Shown here: positions 1-6,962 of the stretch, piece by piece | Layout of the letters: every line of letters begins with the position of its first letter | Position numbering within the stretch: the first letter of the stretch is position 1 | NCBI GenBank assembly: GCA_965657825.1 | Contig: CBFHQG010000032.1 | Span: forward strand, 1 to 20,558 | Source of the DNA: M55B157 sp965657825 | Lineage (GTDB): Bacteria > Actinomycetota > Actinomycetes > S36-B12 | DNA length: 20,558 bases | Direction: 5' to 3' | Translations under genes and position numbers: made by a program | The notes under the pieces: model-generated | Databases searched by the model: none | Told to the model about the DNA's origin: nothing | The model's input: the letters and a program-made list of their open reading frames with translations, nothing else

Positions 1-570
1 AAGATCAAGCTCAAGCGCGTGGGCAAGATCCACGCCCCCCAGTACCGCGTCATCATCGCCGACTCCCGCAAGCGCCGGGATGGTCGTGCGATCGAGGAAA
101 TCGGTATCTACCAACCGCTCACCGATCCCAGCCTCATCCGCATCGACTCCGAGCGGGTGCAGTACTGGTTGGGTGTCGGCGCACAGCCGACCGAGGCTGT
201 CCTCGCGCTGTTGAAGGTGACCGGAGACTGGCAGCGTTTCAAGGGTCTGCCCGGTGCCGAGGGCACCTTGCAGTTCCCCGCCGAGAAGCCGTCCCGCGCG
301 GCCGCCTACCAGACTGCCACCGCCGAGGCCGCCGATGAGCCCAAGACACCGGTGGTGAAGGCTCCCGTCGTCGAAGCGGTCGTCGCCGAAGCAGCTGTCG
401 AAGAGGCTGTTGCCGAAGCGGTTGTCGAAGAGGCTGTCGAAGAGGTAGTCGAAGAGGCTGTTGCCGAAGCGGTTGTCGAAGAGGCTGTCGCGGAGGCGGA
501 GGTTGTCGCTGAGGCGCAGCAGATCGCCGACGAGGCCGCAGATTCCACCGCTCCCAAGGCTGAGGATTAA
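1..570 (+). CDS. rpsP: 30S ribosomal protein S16 (5'-truncated by window edge) with long Ala/Glu/Val tail
   Basis: S16 is a small-subunit protein needed for 30S assembly. The frame is open from base 1 and begins KIKLKRVGKIHAPQYRVIIA, matching actinobacterial S16 from about residue 4, so only the first few residues lie outside the window. The GTG at 19 is an internal Val codon. The conserved core continues with ADSRKRRDGRAIEEIG and DSERVQYWLGVGAQPTEAV and ends near base 290. Beyond it, about 90 residues form a low-complexity acidic tail built from EEAVAEAVV-like units. A 43-nt exact direct repeat (397-439 and 448-490, period 51 nt or 17 codons) lies in this tail. Acidic C-terminal extensions on S16 are common in actinobacteria, but their function is not established. 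It is the first gene here of the rpsP-khpA-rimM-trmD-rplS cluster. The family call is secure. Confidence 0.96.
   Translation, partial: KIKLKRVGKIHAPQYRVIIADSRKRRDGRAIEEIGIYQPLTDPSLIRIDSERVQYWLGVGAQPTEAVLALLKVTGDWQRFKGLPGAEGTLQFPAEKPSRAAAYQTATAEAADEPKTPVVKAPVVEAVVAEAAVEEAVAEAVVEEAVEEVVEEAVAEAVVEEAVAEAEVVAEAQQIADEAADSTAPKAED
397..490 (+). repeat. Direct repeat in the rpsP tail, 43-nt copies with 51-nt period
   Basis: Bases 397-439 and 448-490 are identical over 43 nt and are offset by 51 nt, exactly 17 codons, so the repeat keeps frame. It encodes the EEAVAEAVVEEAV pattern of the S16 tail. In-frame tandem duplication by slippage or unequal crossing-over is the simplest explanation. Confidence 0.9.
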
Positions 571-576
571 TCGGTC

Positions 577-816
577 GTGCTCGAAGATGCCCTGGGCCAT
601 CTGGTGCGTGGGATCGTGGACAACCCCGACGATGTGAGCGTCCGCGAGCAGTCCACCCGCCGGGGCCCCAACCTGCAGGTGCGCGTTCATCCCGACGATA
701 TGGGTCGGGTGATCGGTCGCGCCGGACGGACAGCCGGTTCCCTTCGCACGGTCGTGACCGCGTTGAACGGTGGGCGCGCGGTGCGTATCGACTTCCTCGA
801 CGAGAACGAGCGCTGA
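577..816 (+). CDS. khpA: KH-domain RNA-binding protein KhpA (YlqC family)
   Basis: A 79-residue single-KH-domain RNA-binding protein. In other bacteria KhpA partners with KhpB/Jag and binds many RNAs; that role is taken from the family. The sequence shows the family N-terminus LEDALGHLVRGIVDNPDDV and the KH motif RVHPDDMGRVIGRAGRTAGS, which includes the G-x-x-G loop (GRAG). The GTG at 577 follows the rpsP stop by 6 nt, so the two are probably cotranslated. The gene sits between rpsP and rimM, its usual actinobacterial position. Length is typical for the family. Confidence 0.93.
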   Translation: MLEDALGHLVRGIVDNPDDVSVREQSTRRGPNLQVRVHPDDMGRVIGRAGRTAGSLRTVVTALNGGRAVRIDFLDENER

Positions 817-830
817 GCCGCTCGCAGCCC

Positions 831-1367
831 GTGCGCGTCGTCGTCGGCCGGATCGGCAAGGCCCACGGAATTCGCGGTGAGGTCACCGTGGAGGTCCGCA
901 CCGATGAGCCCGAGCGGCGGTTCGCCCCGGGGTCGCGCCTGCTCGTCCAGGATCCTCGCGGTGGCGAGCCGGTCGTCGATTCGCTCACCGTCGACACGAT
1001 GCGTCCCCACGGGGGCGGACTGCTCATCGGATTCGAAGGGTTCGATGATCGCACGGGAGCCGAGTCATTGCGGGGCATCGTGTTGGAGGTCGATCGTGAT
1101 CCGGGCGAGCAGCCGCTGGAGCGAGACGAGTACTACGACTCCGATCTCGTGGGCTGTGTGGTCAGGGATCGGCAGGGAGCCGATCTCGGAGTCGTCACCG
1201 ACGTCGTGCATCTGCCAGCCCAGGATCTCCTGGCGGTCTGCGATGCCCGCGGTCGCGAATGGCTGCTCCCTCTCGTGCACACCCTCGTCCCTGACATCGA
1301 TCCGATCGAGAAGGTCATCATCGCCACGCCCCCCGATGGCCTGATCGACCCTGAAACGGGGGAGTGA
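831..1367 (+). CDS. rimM: Ribosome maturation factor RimM
   Basis: RimM assists late 30S assembly around the 16S rRNA 3' domain and binds S19. The protein is 178 residues. The N-terminal RimM domain is marked by VGRIGKAHGIRGEVTVEVRT. The C-terminal PRC-barrel is marked by DEYYDSDLVGCVV (around residues 99-111), followed by GREWLLPLVHTLV and DIDPIEKVIIATPPDGLID, the usual family ending. The GTG start at 831 puts the conserved GRIGKAHG motif at residue 6, where the family expects it. It begins 14 nt after khpA and ends 6 nt before trmD. Nothing unusual is visible. Confidence 0.95.
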   Translation: MRVVVGRIGKAHGIRGEVTVEVRTDEPERRFAPGSRLLVQDPRGGEPVVDSLTVDTMRPHGGGLLIGFEGFDDRTGAESLRGIVLEVDRDPGEQPLERDEYYDSDLVGCVVRDRQGADLGVVTDVVHLPAQDLLAVCDARGREWLLPLVHTLVPDIDPIEKVIIATPPDGLIDPETGE

Positions 1368-1373
1368 GCAACA

Positions 1374-2108
1374 GTGGAGGCGCAGGACCGAGTCACGGCG
1401 GCGCTTCGGATCGACGTCGTCACGATCTTCCCCGACTACCTGCGCCCGCTGGAGTTATCCCTGGTCGGCAAGGCCCGGGCCGAGGGTCTGGTCGATATCG
1501 GAGTCCACGATCTGCGCGAGGCGAGCACGGATCGTCACCGCAGTGTGGACGATGAACCCTACGGCGGTGGCCCGGGCATGGTGATGAGTCCCGAGCCGTG
1601 GGGGGAGATTCTCGATGGGCTCGTGACGCCGCGGACCCTCCTGGTCGTCCCGACCCCCTCGGGACGTCCATTCGATCAGGCGACGGCGCAGGCGTGGGCC
1701 GAGCGTGAGCATCTCGTCATCGCCTGTGGGCGCTACGAGGGCATCGATTCACGTGTCATGGCGCACTACGCCGAACGCATGGAGATCGCGGAGGTCGGCA
1801 TCGGCGACTATGTCCTGGCCGGCGGTGAGGTGGCAGCACTCGTGATCATCGAGGCGATCACCCGGCTGCTCCCCGGTGTGGTCGGCAATGCCGAGAGCGT
1901 GACGGATGATTCCTTCGCGCCCGGCACGATGGACGGACTTGTCGAGGGGCCGGTGTTCACTCGACCGGCGGTGTGGCGGGATGTGCCGGTCCCGGAGGTC
2001 CTCCTCAGCGGCAACCACGCCGCGATCGCGACCTGGCGCCGGGAGCAGGCGATCGAGCGGACGCGCCGAATGCGCCCGGATCTGGACCCCTCGGAGGGCG
2101 ACTCCTAG
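1374..2108 (+). CDS. trmD: tRNA (guanine37-N1)-methyltransferase TrmD
   Basis: TrmD uses S-adenosylmethionine to make m1G37 in tRNAs, preventing +1 frameshifting. It is an essential SPOUT-class enzyme with a trefoil knot. Visible motifs in the 244-residue product are RIDVVTIFPDYL (12-23), YGGGPGMVM (63-71), ACGRYEGIDSRV (117-128) and EVGIGDYVLAGGEVAALVII (140-159). The C-terminal SFAPGTMDGLVEGPVFTRP and LLSGNHAAIATWRREQA are also present. The GTG at 1374 adds about 10 residues before the conserved domain; no closer start codon is in frame. It lies 6 nt downstream of rimM. Confidence 0.97.
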   Translation: MEAQDRVTAALRIDVVTIFPDYLRPLELSLVGKARAEGLVDIGVHDLREASTDRHRSVDDEPYGGGPGMVMSPEPWGEILDGLVTPRTLLVVPTPSGRPFDQATAQAWAEREHLVIACGRYEGIDSRVMAHYAERMEIAEVGIGDYVLAGGEVAALVIIEAITRLLPGVVGNAESVTDDSFAPGTMDGLVEGPVFTRPAVWRDVPVPEVLLSGNHAAIATWRREQAIERTRRMRPDLDPSEGDS

Positions 2109-2283
2109 CCCCGGTGTGGCAGACTTGGGCGGCTTCGTCGCACCGCGACCGGGACCACGTCCGCTACAGGGGACGCCACCTCCCGCCCCGAGGCACCCGG
2201 CACCTCACCACGAGGGATCGCCGAGCACCATCCGCACCCGAGTTGCGGGCGACCTGTGGCGCTCGCAGGAAGTGATGCCCACG
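2109..2283 (+). promoter_or_regulatory. trmD-rplS spacer, candidate promoter and 5' leader of L19
   Basis: About 175 nt separate trmD from the L19 start, unusually long for this compact cluster. A possible -10 hexamer CAGACT sits at 2120-2125; no convincing -35 is visible. If used, it would give a leader of roughly 150 nt. Ribosomal-protein leaders here are often regulatory, but I could not identify a specific conserved structure. Confidence 0.3.
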
Positions 2284-2646
2284 ATGCAGACCCTCGACGA
2301 TCTCGATGCCGCCTCGCTGCGCGACGACATCCCCGATTTCCGCGCCGGCGACACCCTGAAGGTCCACGTGCGCGTCGTTGAAGGCAATAAGACACGTGTT
2401 CAGGTCTTCCAGGGTGTGGTCATCGCACGGTCTGGCGATGGCATTCGCGAGACCTTCACCGTGCGCAAGATCTCCTACGGCGTCGGTGTCGAGCGCACCT
2501 TCCCCCTGCACACCCCGATCATCGAGAAGGTCGAGGTCGTCAGCCGAGGTGACGTCCGACGCGCGAAGCTGTACTACCTGCGCGGCCTGCGCGGCAAGGC
2601 GGCCAAGATTCGCGAGCGTCGCGAGAACGTCCCCGCCGAGGCGTGA
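2284..2646 (+). CDS. rplS: 50S ribosomal protein L19
   Basis: L19 lies at the subunit interface of the 50S subunit. The 120-residue product starts MQTLDDLDAASLRDDIPDF and continues RAGDTLKVHVRVVEGNKTRV, RETFTVRKISYGVGVERTF and RGDVRRAKLYYLRGLRGKAA, a full-length actinobacterial L19. The ATG at 2284 gives the family N-terminus. An in-frame ATG at 2275 (adding MPT) is equally open. The AGGA at 2267-2270 is rather close to 2275 and rather far from 2284, so the start is ambiguous by three codons. The frame stays open far upstream through trmD, but those codons do not resemble L19. Confidence 0.95.
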   Translation: MQTLDDLDAASLRDDIPDFRAGDTLKVHVRVVEGNKTRVQVFQGVVIARSGDGIRETFTVRKISYGVGVERTFPLHTPIIEKVEVVSRGDVRRAKLYYLRGLRGKAAKIRERRENVPAEA

Positions 2647-2716
2647 TTCGCGGCAGCGGTCTGCGCCGTGGCTGAGCCGGGGCGCGTCGCAGCGGAGGGG
2701 TATCACCCCACCGGGC

Positions 2717-2722
2717 TAGGGT
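2717..2722 (+). promoter_or_regulatory. Candidate -10 element (TAGGGT) giving a leaderless lepB mRNA
   Basis: TAGGGT fits the actinobacterial TAnnnT -10 pattern and lies 7 nt before the GTG start of lepB. No Shine-Dalgarno sequence is present in that gap (GTCGTCGTC precedes GTG), so a leaderless transcript is likely. A small inverted repeat, GGGGT-ATC-ACCCC (2697-2709), lies just upstream at roughly the -35 position. It could be an operator or a remnant of an rplS terminator; this is inference. Confidence 0.4.
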
Positions 2723-2729
2723 CGTCGTC

Positions 2730-3569
2730 GTGAGCGAGGGTCCCGAAGGTGACGAGATGCCCCTCGCCGATGATCAGTCCCAGGCGGAGGAATCACCGGA
2801 CACGCAGTCGCGTCGGCGCTGGTCGATCCCGGGGTGGGTGGAGTTCCCCCTCCTGATTCTCGGCGCATTCCTCCTCGCCTTCCTGGTCAAGACGTTCCTC
2901 GTCCAGGCGTTCTACATCCCGTCGGGCTCCATGGAGCAGACCCTGCAGGTGGGCGACCGGGTCCTGGTCAACAAGATGGTCTACCGGTTCCGACCGATCG
3001 AGCGCGGGGACATCGTGGTGTTCGATGGCACCGGGTCCTTCGTCTCGGGCAACCAGGCCGACCCCGAGCTCAATCCGATCGGCCAGGTCGTTCGATTCCT
3101 CGGTGAGATCGTCGGGATCGCACCACCCAGTGATCGGGATTTCATCAAGCGTGTCATCGGTGTCGGTGGGGATCGGGTCGTGTGCTGTGACGCGGACGGA
3201 TTGATCACCGTCAACGGGATCCCTCTGGCGGAATCCGAGTACCTGTATCCGGGAAATCCGCCCAGCAAGCAGAACTTCGATGTTCTCGTGCCCGCCGGGC
3301 GCCTGTGGGTGATGGGTGATCACCGCTCGGCCTCCGCGGACTCACGGGCGCACCTCGGTGATCCGGGTGGGGGGATGGTTCCCGTCGATCGCGTGATCGG
3401 ACGCGCCTTCGCCATTGTGTGGCCGCTTGATCGCGCCCAGTTCCTGCCGATCCCCGAATCGTTCGCCGTTGTCGACGAAGCCGATCCGGTTACCTCCGGC
3501 CCGGTATTCGGTCGTTCGGTGGAGGTGTACGCACTACGCCAGGAGGAGTCGGCATGGCTCGCCCGGTGA
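2730..3569 (+). CDS. lepB: Signal peptidase I, catalytically intact
   Basis: A type I leader peptidase (S26) that removes signal peptides of Sec- and Tat-exported proteins at the outer face of the membrane. The 279-residue protein has a hydrophilic N-terminus and one membrane segment at about residues 38-60. Box B, IPSGSMEQTL, contains the nucleophile Ser67. Box C is GDRVLVNK (75-82). Box D, DFIKRVIGVGGDRVVC, contains the general-base Lys140. Box E is GDHRSASADSR (196-206). All essential residues are present. The GTG start at 2730 is probably leaderless. The final 16 nt overlap the start of a second paralogue, so translation is probably coupled. Its position between rplS and rnhB is normal for actinobacteria. 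Confidence 0.95.
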   Translation: MSEGPEGDEMPLADDQSQAEESPDTQSRRRWSIPGWVEFPLLILGAFLLAFLVKTFLVQAFYIPSGSMEQTLQVGDRVLVNKMVYRFRPIERGDIVVFDGTGSFVSGNQADPELNPIGQVVRFLGEIVGIAPPSDRDFIKRVIGVGGDRVVCCDADGLITVNGIPLAESEYLYPGNPPSKQNFDVLVPAGRLWVMGDHRSASADSRAHLGDPGGGMVPVDRVIGRAFAIVWPLDRAQFLPIPESFAVVDEADPVTSGPVFGRSVEVYALRQEESAWLAR

Positions 3570-4348
3570 GTGGTCCAGACGAGGCTTCCCCGGAGGTCCT
3601 GACGACCAGCGGCGTGGACGTCGAATCCCTCGGTGCCGATCAGCCCGGTACGTCCTCCGACGCGACGCGCGGCCGTCATGCCGCGCCGAGTGCGACCCGA
3701 TCCCGTCGGGGTTGGCGCTGGGTCCTGGAGATCGCGGGAGTCCTCCTCGTGGCGCTGCTGGTGAGCATCGCGGTGCGCACCTTCGTGGCGAGCCCGGCGA
3801 GCATCACCACCGACGCGATGTCCCCTGCCCTGCGCGCCGGTGACCGCGTCATCGTCTCGCCGATTCCGGTACGCACGGGAGGCACCCAACGCGGAGAGAT
3901 CATCGCCTTCACCGCCCCGTCCACATGGGTGTCGATCCCCGATGCGGCCCCCGGGTGGCGTGATTCGGTGCGAGATGGTCTGGCCCTGTTCGGGCTGGCC
4001 AGTCCGTCCTCGGATTCCCTGGTCGTGTTGCGTATCGTGGCCGAGGAAGGCCAGCGCATCGTGTGCTGCACACCCGAGGGTGGTCTCGTCCTCGATGGAG
4101 CACCGCTGGTGGAGCCGTATCTGCGCGCCGGTACGCGCACTGATCAGATCCCCTTCGATGTCGTCGTCCCGCCCGGTCGAGTCTTCGTCCTCGGCGATGA
4201 CCGGGAGGTCGCGCGCGACTCGCGGTACCACCTCGATGTCGATGCGGGCACGATCCCCGACTCGGCGATCATCGGGCGGGTGATGTTCGTGGCGTGGCCC
4301 CTGGATCGCATCGGTCCGGTGGAGATCGAGCGTGGTTCCGCGGGCTGA
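3554..4348 (+). CDS. Signal peptidase I-like protein lacking both catalytic dyad residues (pseudoenzyme)
   Basis: A 264-residue S26-family paralogue of the preceding lepB product, with an N-terminal cytoplasmic stretch of about 50 residues and one membrane segment (about 57-76). Aligned with its neighbour, box B reads ITTDAMSPALRAGDRVIV, so the catalytic Ser is Ala88. Box D reads VVLRIVAEEGQRIVCC, so the catalytic Lys is Leu159. The fold-defining parts are kept: GDRVIV (96-101), GQRIVCC (166-172), FDVVVPPGRVFVLGDDRE (201-218) and ARDSRYH (220-226). The reading frame is intact, so this is not a decayed gene in the ordinary sense. It overlaps lepB by 16 nt and ends in an ATGA-type overlap with rnhB. 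I infer a non-proteolytic membrane protein, perhaps binding signal peptides or partnering LepB. No function is known to me. Confidence 0.88.
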   Translation: MARPVSGPDEASPEVLTTSGVDVESLGADQPGTSSDATRGRHAAPSATRSRRGWRWVLEIAGVLLVALLVSIAVRTFVASPASITTDAMSPALRAGDRVIVSPIPVRTGGTQRGEIIAFTAPSTWVSIPDAAPGWRDSVRDGLALFGLASPSSDSLVVLRIVAEEGQRIVCCTPEGGLVLDGAPLVEPYLRAGTRTDQIPFDVVVPPGRVFVLGDDREVARDSRYHLDVDAGTIPDSAIIGRVMFVAWPLDRIGPVEIERGSAG

Positions 4349-4986
4349 TGGTGGCGCGCGCCCCTACTCTGCGCAAGGAGCGCGGACTACTCCGGGCAGG
4401 GGCCCGGTCAGTCGCGGGAATCGATGAGGTCGGCCGCGGGGCACTCGCAGGACCGGTGACGGTGGGCGTGGTCGTGATCGACTCAGGTACTCCCAGTGCT
4501 CCTCGTGGAGTCCGAGACAGCAAACTCCTCACCCCGTCGGCTCGACACCGGATGGTGACCTCGGTGCGCGCCTGGGCGGTGGAGTCCGCAGTCGGTGAGG
4601 CCTCCTGCGATGAGATCGACACGATGGGAATCGTCGCTGCGCTCCGCCAGGCTGCCCTGCGAGCCCTGGCATCGCTGGACGTCTGGCCCGAGGTCGTCCT
4701 TCTCGATGGTCGCCATGACTACCTGGCCCCGCTGCCCGCCCCGACGCAGGTGGTGACTCAGGTGCGCGCAGATGTGCGGTGCTCCACCGTCGCTGCCGCC
4801 AGCATCCTGGCGAAGACCCATCGTGATGGAAGGATGCACCAGCTCGCCGAGCACCATCCCGGTTACGGCTGGGAGCGCAATGTCGGCTACGGGTCGGTCG
4901 AGCACCGGGATGCCATCGCCCGGCTCGGCATCACGATGCATCATCGTCGCTCCTTCCGCGGAGTGGTCGTCCACAACCCGCACTGA
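4348..4986 (+). CDS. rnhB: Ribonuclease HII
   Basis: RNase HII cleaves the RNA strand of RNA-DNA hybrids and starts ribonucleotide excision repair. The 212-residue product has the family block SVAGIDEVGRGALAGPVTVG, with catalytic Asp26 and Glu27. The third acidic residue, Asp120, is in VVLLDGRHDYL. The fourth, Asp142, is in RADVRCSTVAAASILAKTHR. PGYGWERNVGYGS (171-183) and the end of the fold follow. I chose the ATG at 4348 because it overlaps the preceding stop (TGATG) and gives the expected N-terminus. The frame is open upstream to 4294, but that part lies inside the previous gene. A GTG at 4351 is an alternative. Confidence 0.95.
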   Translation: MVARAPTLRKERGLLRAGARSVAGIDEVGRGALAGPVTVGVVVIDSGTPSAPRGVRDSKLLTPSARHRMVTSVRAWAVESAVGEASCDEIDTMGIVAALRQAALRALASLDVWPEVVLLDGRHDYLAPLPAPTQVVTQVRADVRCSTVAAASILAKTHRDGRMHQLAEHHPGYGWERNVGYGSVEHRDAIARLGITMHHRRSFRGVVVHNPH

Positions 4987-5043
4987 TCGGTGAGGTCCAC
5001 AGATCTGATCGGCATCGACCGATGACCGGTCGCGCGCGCGACT

Positions 5044-5062
5044 CTCCTTCGCGGAGGTGATC
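5044..5062 (+). promoter_or_regulatory. Ribosome binding site of yraN, extended match to the 16S rRNA tail
   Basis: GGAGGTGATC at 5053-5062 is complementary to 10 consecutive bases at the usual 16S rRNA 3' end, far longer than other sites here. GGAGG ends 7 nt before ATG. CTCC at 5044-5047 can pair with GGAG at 5053-5056 across a TTCGC loop, which might partly mask the site. Just upstream, 5029-5042 is a perfect 14-nt palindrome (GTCGCGCGCGCGAC). Confidence 0.6.
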
Positions 5063-5064
5063 GC

Positions 5065-5421
5065 ATGCGCGCAACCGATGCGCTTGGCCGTCGCGGAGAG
5101 GATCTCGCCGCGGCCCATTTACGCGACCTGGGTCTGGTCGTCCTCGAACGCAACTATCGATCCCGGCAGGGGGAGATCGACATCATCGCCCGGGACGGCG
5201 ATGTTCTCGTCATCTGCGAGGTCAAGACCCGCACGACTGAACATTTCGGGCATCCACTCGCTGCTGTCGACCATCGCAAACTCCGACGGATGCGCCGGGT
5301 GGCGATGGACTGGCTCGACGAGCGTGAGGTGCGTCCGCGATCGATTCGCTTCGACGTCATCGGCATCCTCGATTCCCCGAGCGGTCATCGCACCCTCGAG
5401 CACCTGCGCGGGGTGGACTGA
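5065..5421 (+). CDS. yraN: YraN family (UPF0102) endonuclease-like protein
   Basis: A 118-residue UPF0102 protein with a predicted restriction-endonuclease-like fold; its cellular role is not firmly established. The sequence shows LGRRGEDLAAAHLRDLGLVV, then RNYRSRQGEIDIIARDGDVL, then VICEVKTRTTEHFG. The candidate metal-binding residues are Glu37, Asp39, Glu52 and Lys54 in the pattern E-x-D...E-x-K. The ATG at 5065 has a very strong Shine-Dalgarno sequence. Its stop overlaps the next start (TGATG). It forms a block with comM, dprA and xerC, a conserved association linked to DNA processing and uptake. Confidence 0.92.
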   Translation: MRATDALGRRGEDLAAAHLRDLGLVVLERNYRSRQGEIDIIARDGDVLVICEVKTRTTEHFGHPLAAVDHRKLRRMRRVAMDWLDEREVRPRSIRFDVIGILDSPSGHRTLEHLRGVD

Positions 5422-6962
5422 TGGTGGCCCGCACCCGAGGTGCCGTCGTCATCGGAGTCGAGGCGCGTGTCGTCGATGTCGAGACCGATGTCAGCAGCGG
5501 ATTGCCCGGGGTGACGATGGTGGGACTGGCCGAGCGAGCCGTGAGCGAGTCACGGGAGCGGGTGCGTGCGGCGCTGGTGAACTCCGGTGCCGAATGGCCC
5601 CGCACCCGGGTCACCATCGCACTCCTACCTGCCTCCTGGCACAAACGTGGCTCGAGCCTGGATCTCGCCATCGCGGTGTCCGTACTCGCCGATACCGATC
5701 AGGTTCCTCTCACCGCAGTCACCGAATGCCTCATGGTGGGCGAACTCGGACTCGACGGATCGGTTCGCGCAGTGCCCGGGGTGATCGCGGCGGCGCTTGC
5801 CGCACGAGAACTCGGAGTGCGGAGACTGGTGGTCCCCGCTGCGAATGCTGGGGAGGCGGCCTTGCTGCCGGGTCTGACGGTGTCGGGCGTCGCCCACCTG
5901 CGCGAGTTGATGGAGGCGCTGCGAGGCGAGGCGCCGTGGCCTGACCCGGATCCGGTGAAGTCCTCGGATCCCTCAGGCGGCACGATTCCCGATCTCGCCG
6001 ACGTGCGGGGCCAGCATCAGGCGAGGCGCGCGTTGGAGATCGCTGCGGCGGGTGGTCACCACCTGTCGATGATCGGCACACCGGGGGTCGGAAAGACTCT
6101 GTTGGCCGAGCGCCTGCCGGGCCTGCTCCCGGCACTGGATGACCAGGCGGCACTCGAGGTGACCGCCATCGCGTCCAGCGCCGGTCGATCGATCGAGGGC
6201 GGACTCCTGCGGACAGCACCCTTCGAGGCCCCTCATCACAGCGCCTCTCCGGTATCGGTGATCGGGGGAGGCACCGGAGGGCGCGTGCGGATCGGATCGG
6301 TCACCCTCGCCCACCACGGTGTGCTGTTCCTCGATGAGGCACCGGAGTTCGATCCCCGGGTGCTGGAATCCCTGCGCCAACCCATCGAGAGTGGCCGGGT
6401 GGAGGTCTCACGGGCTGATCTGCATGTGGTGCTCCCGGCGCGGATCCATCTGGTCATCGCGGCTAATCCGTGTCCCTGCGGTCAGGGGTTGGGCAGTGGG
6501 CGGGATTGTTCGTGCTCACCCATGCAGCGGCGGCGATACTCGTCGCGACTCTCGGGGCCGATTCTGGACCGGATGGACCTGCGGCTGATCCTCGATCGGC
6601 CGAGCATCGCGGACCTGGGCGACGACCCGGAGTCGACGATGGTCGTCGCCGGACGAGTCCGTGCAGCTCGGGAGCGTGCCGCACATCGATGGTGCGACGA
6701 GCGCACCCTCACCGGGGGTCCGGTGCGTGTCAACGCAGATATGTACGGTCCCACGCTGCGTCGGCGGTTCCCCCCTGATGTCGCCGGACAGCAGGTGCTG
6801 CATGCGGCATTCGACAGTGGTGTCTTGACGATGCGGGGCGCTGACCGCGTGCTCCGCGTGGCCTGGACCCTGGCGGATCTGGCCGCCCGTGATCGTCCCG
6901 GGCGTGACGAGATCGGGTACGCCATGTCCCTGCGAGGCGAGAGCCTGGGGTGGGCGGCATGA
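5421..6962 (+). CDS. comM: YifB/ComM family Mg-chelatase-like AAA+ ATPase
   Basis: A 513-residue AAA+ protein. In Vibrio, ComM is a hexameric branch-migration helicase acting in natural transformation; the role here is inferred from family. The N-terminal ChlI/Lon-like domain covers residues 1-165 (VEARVVDVETDVSSGLPG, ESRERVRAAL, RGSSLDLAIAVSVLA). The AAA+ module follows: Walker A GTPGVGKT (219-226), Walker B GVLFLDEAPEF (300-310) and a Cys-rich insert NPCPCGQGLGSGRDCSC (349-365). The C-terminal domain ends with RVLRVAWTLADLAARDRP. It overlaps yraN by 1 nt and dprA by 4 nt (ATGA), so the genes are one transcription and translation unit. Confidence 0.94.
   Translation: MVARTRGAVVIGVEARVVDVETDVSSGLPGVTMVGLAERAVSESRERVRAALVNSGAEWPRTRVTIALLPASWHKRGSSLDLAIAVSVLADTDQVPLTAVTECLMVGELGLDGSVRAVPGVIAAALAARELGVRRLVVPAANAGEAALLPGLTVSGVAHLRELMEALRGEAPWPDPDPVKSSDPSGGTIPDLADVRGQHQARRALEIAAAGGHHLSMIGTPGVGKTLLAERLPGLLPALDDQAALEVTAIASSAGRSIEGGLLRTAPFEAPHHSASPVSVIGGGTGGRVRIGSVTLAHHGVLFLDEAPEFDPRVLESLRQPIESGRVEVSRADLHVVLPARIHLVIAANPCPCGQGLGSGRDCSCSPMQRRRYSSRLSGPILDRMDLRLILDRPSIADLGDDPESTMVVAGRVRAARERAAHRWCDERTLTGGPVRVNADMYGPTLRRRFPPDVAGQQVLHAAFDSGVLTMRGADRVLRVAWTLADLAARDRPGRDEIGYAMSLRGESLGWAA

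Noticed and set aside
239..1078. A 279-codon minus-strand open frame opposite rpsP, khpA and rimM
   Set aside because: Its repetitive LRQPLRQ segment is only the antisense of the S16 tail repeat; the three plus-strand genes fully explain the region.
2109..2283. A known L19 leader family in the trmD-rplS spacer
   Set aside because: I could not draw a convincing conserved structure by eye; it is listed only as a candidate leader.
3554..4348. The second signal peptidase gene as a pseudogene
   Set aside because: There is no frameshift or premature stop, its overlaps with both neighbours are kept, and the non-catalytic conserved boxes are intact; loss is confined to the dyad.
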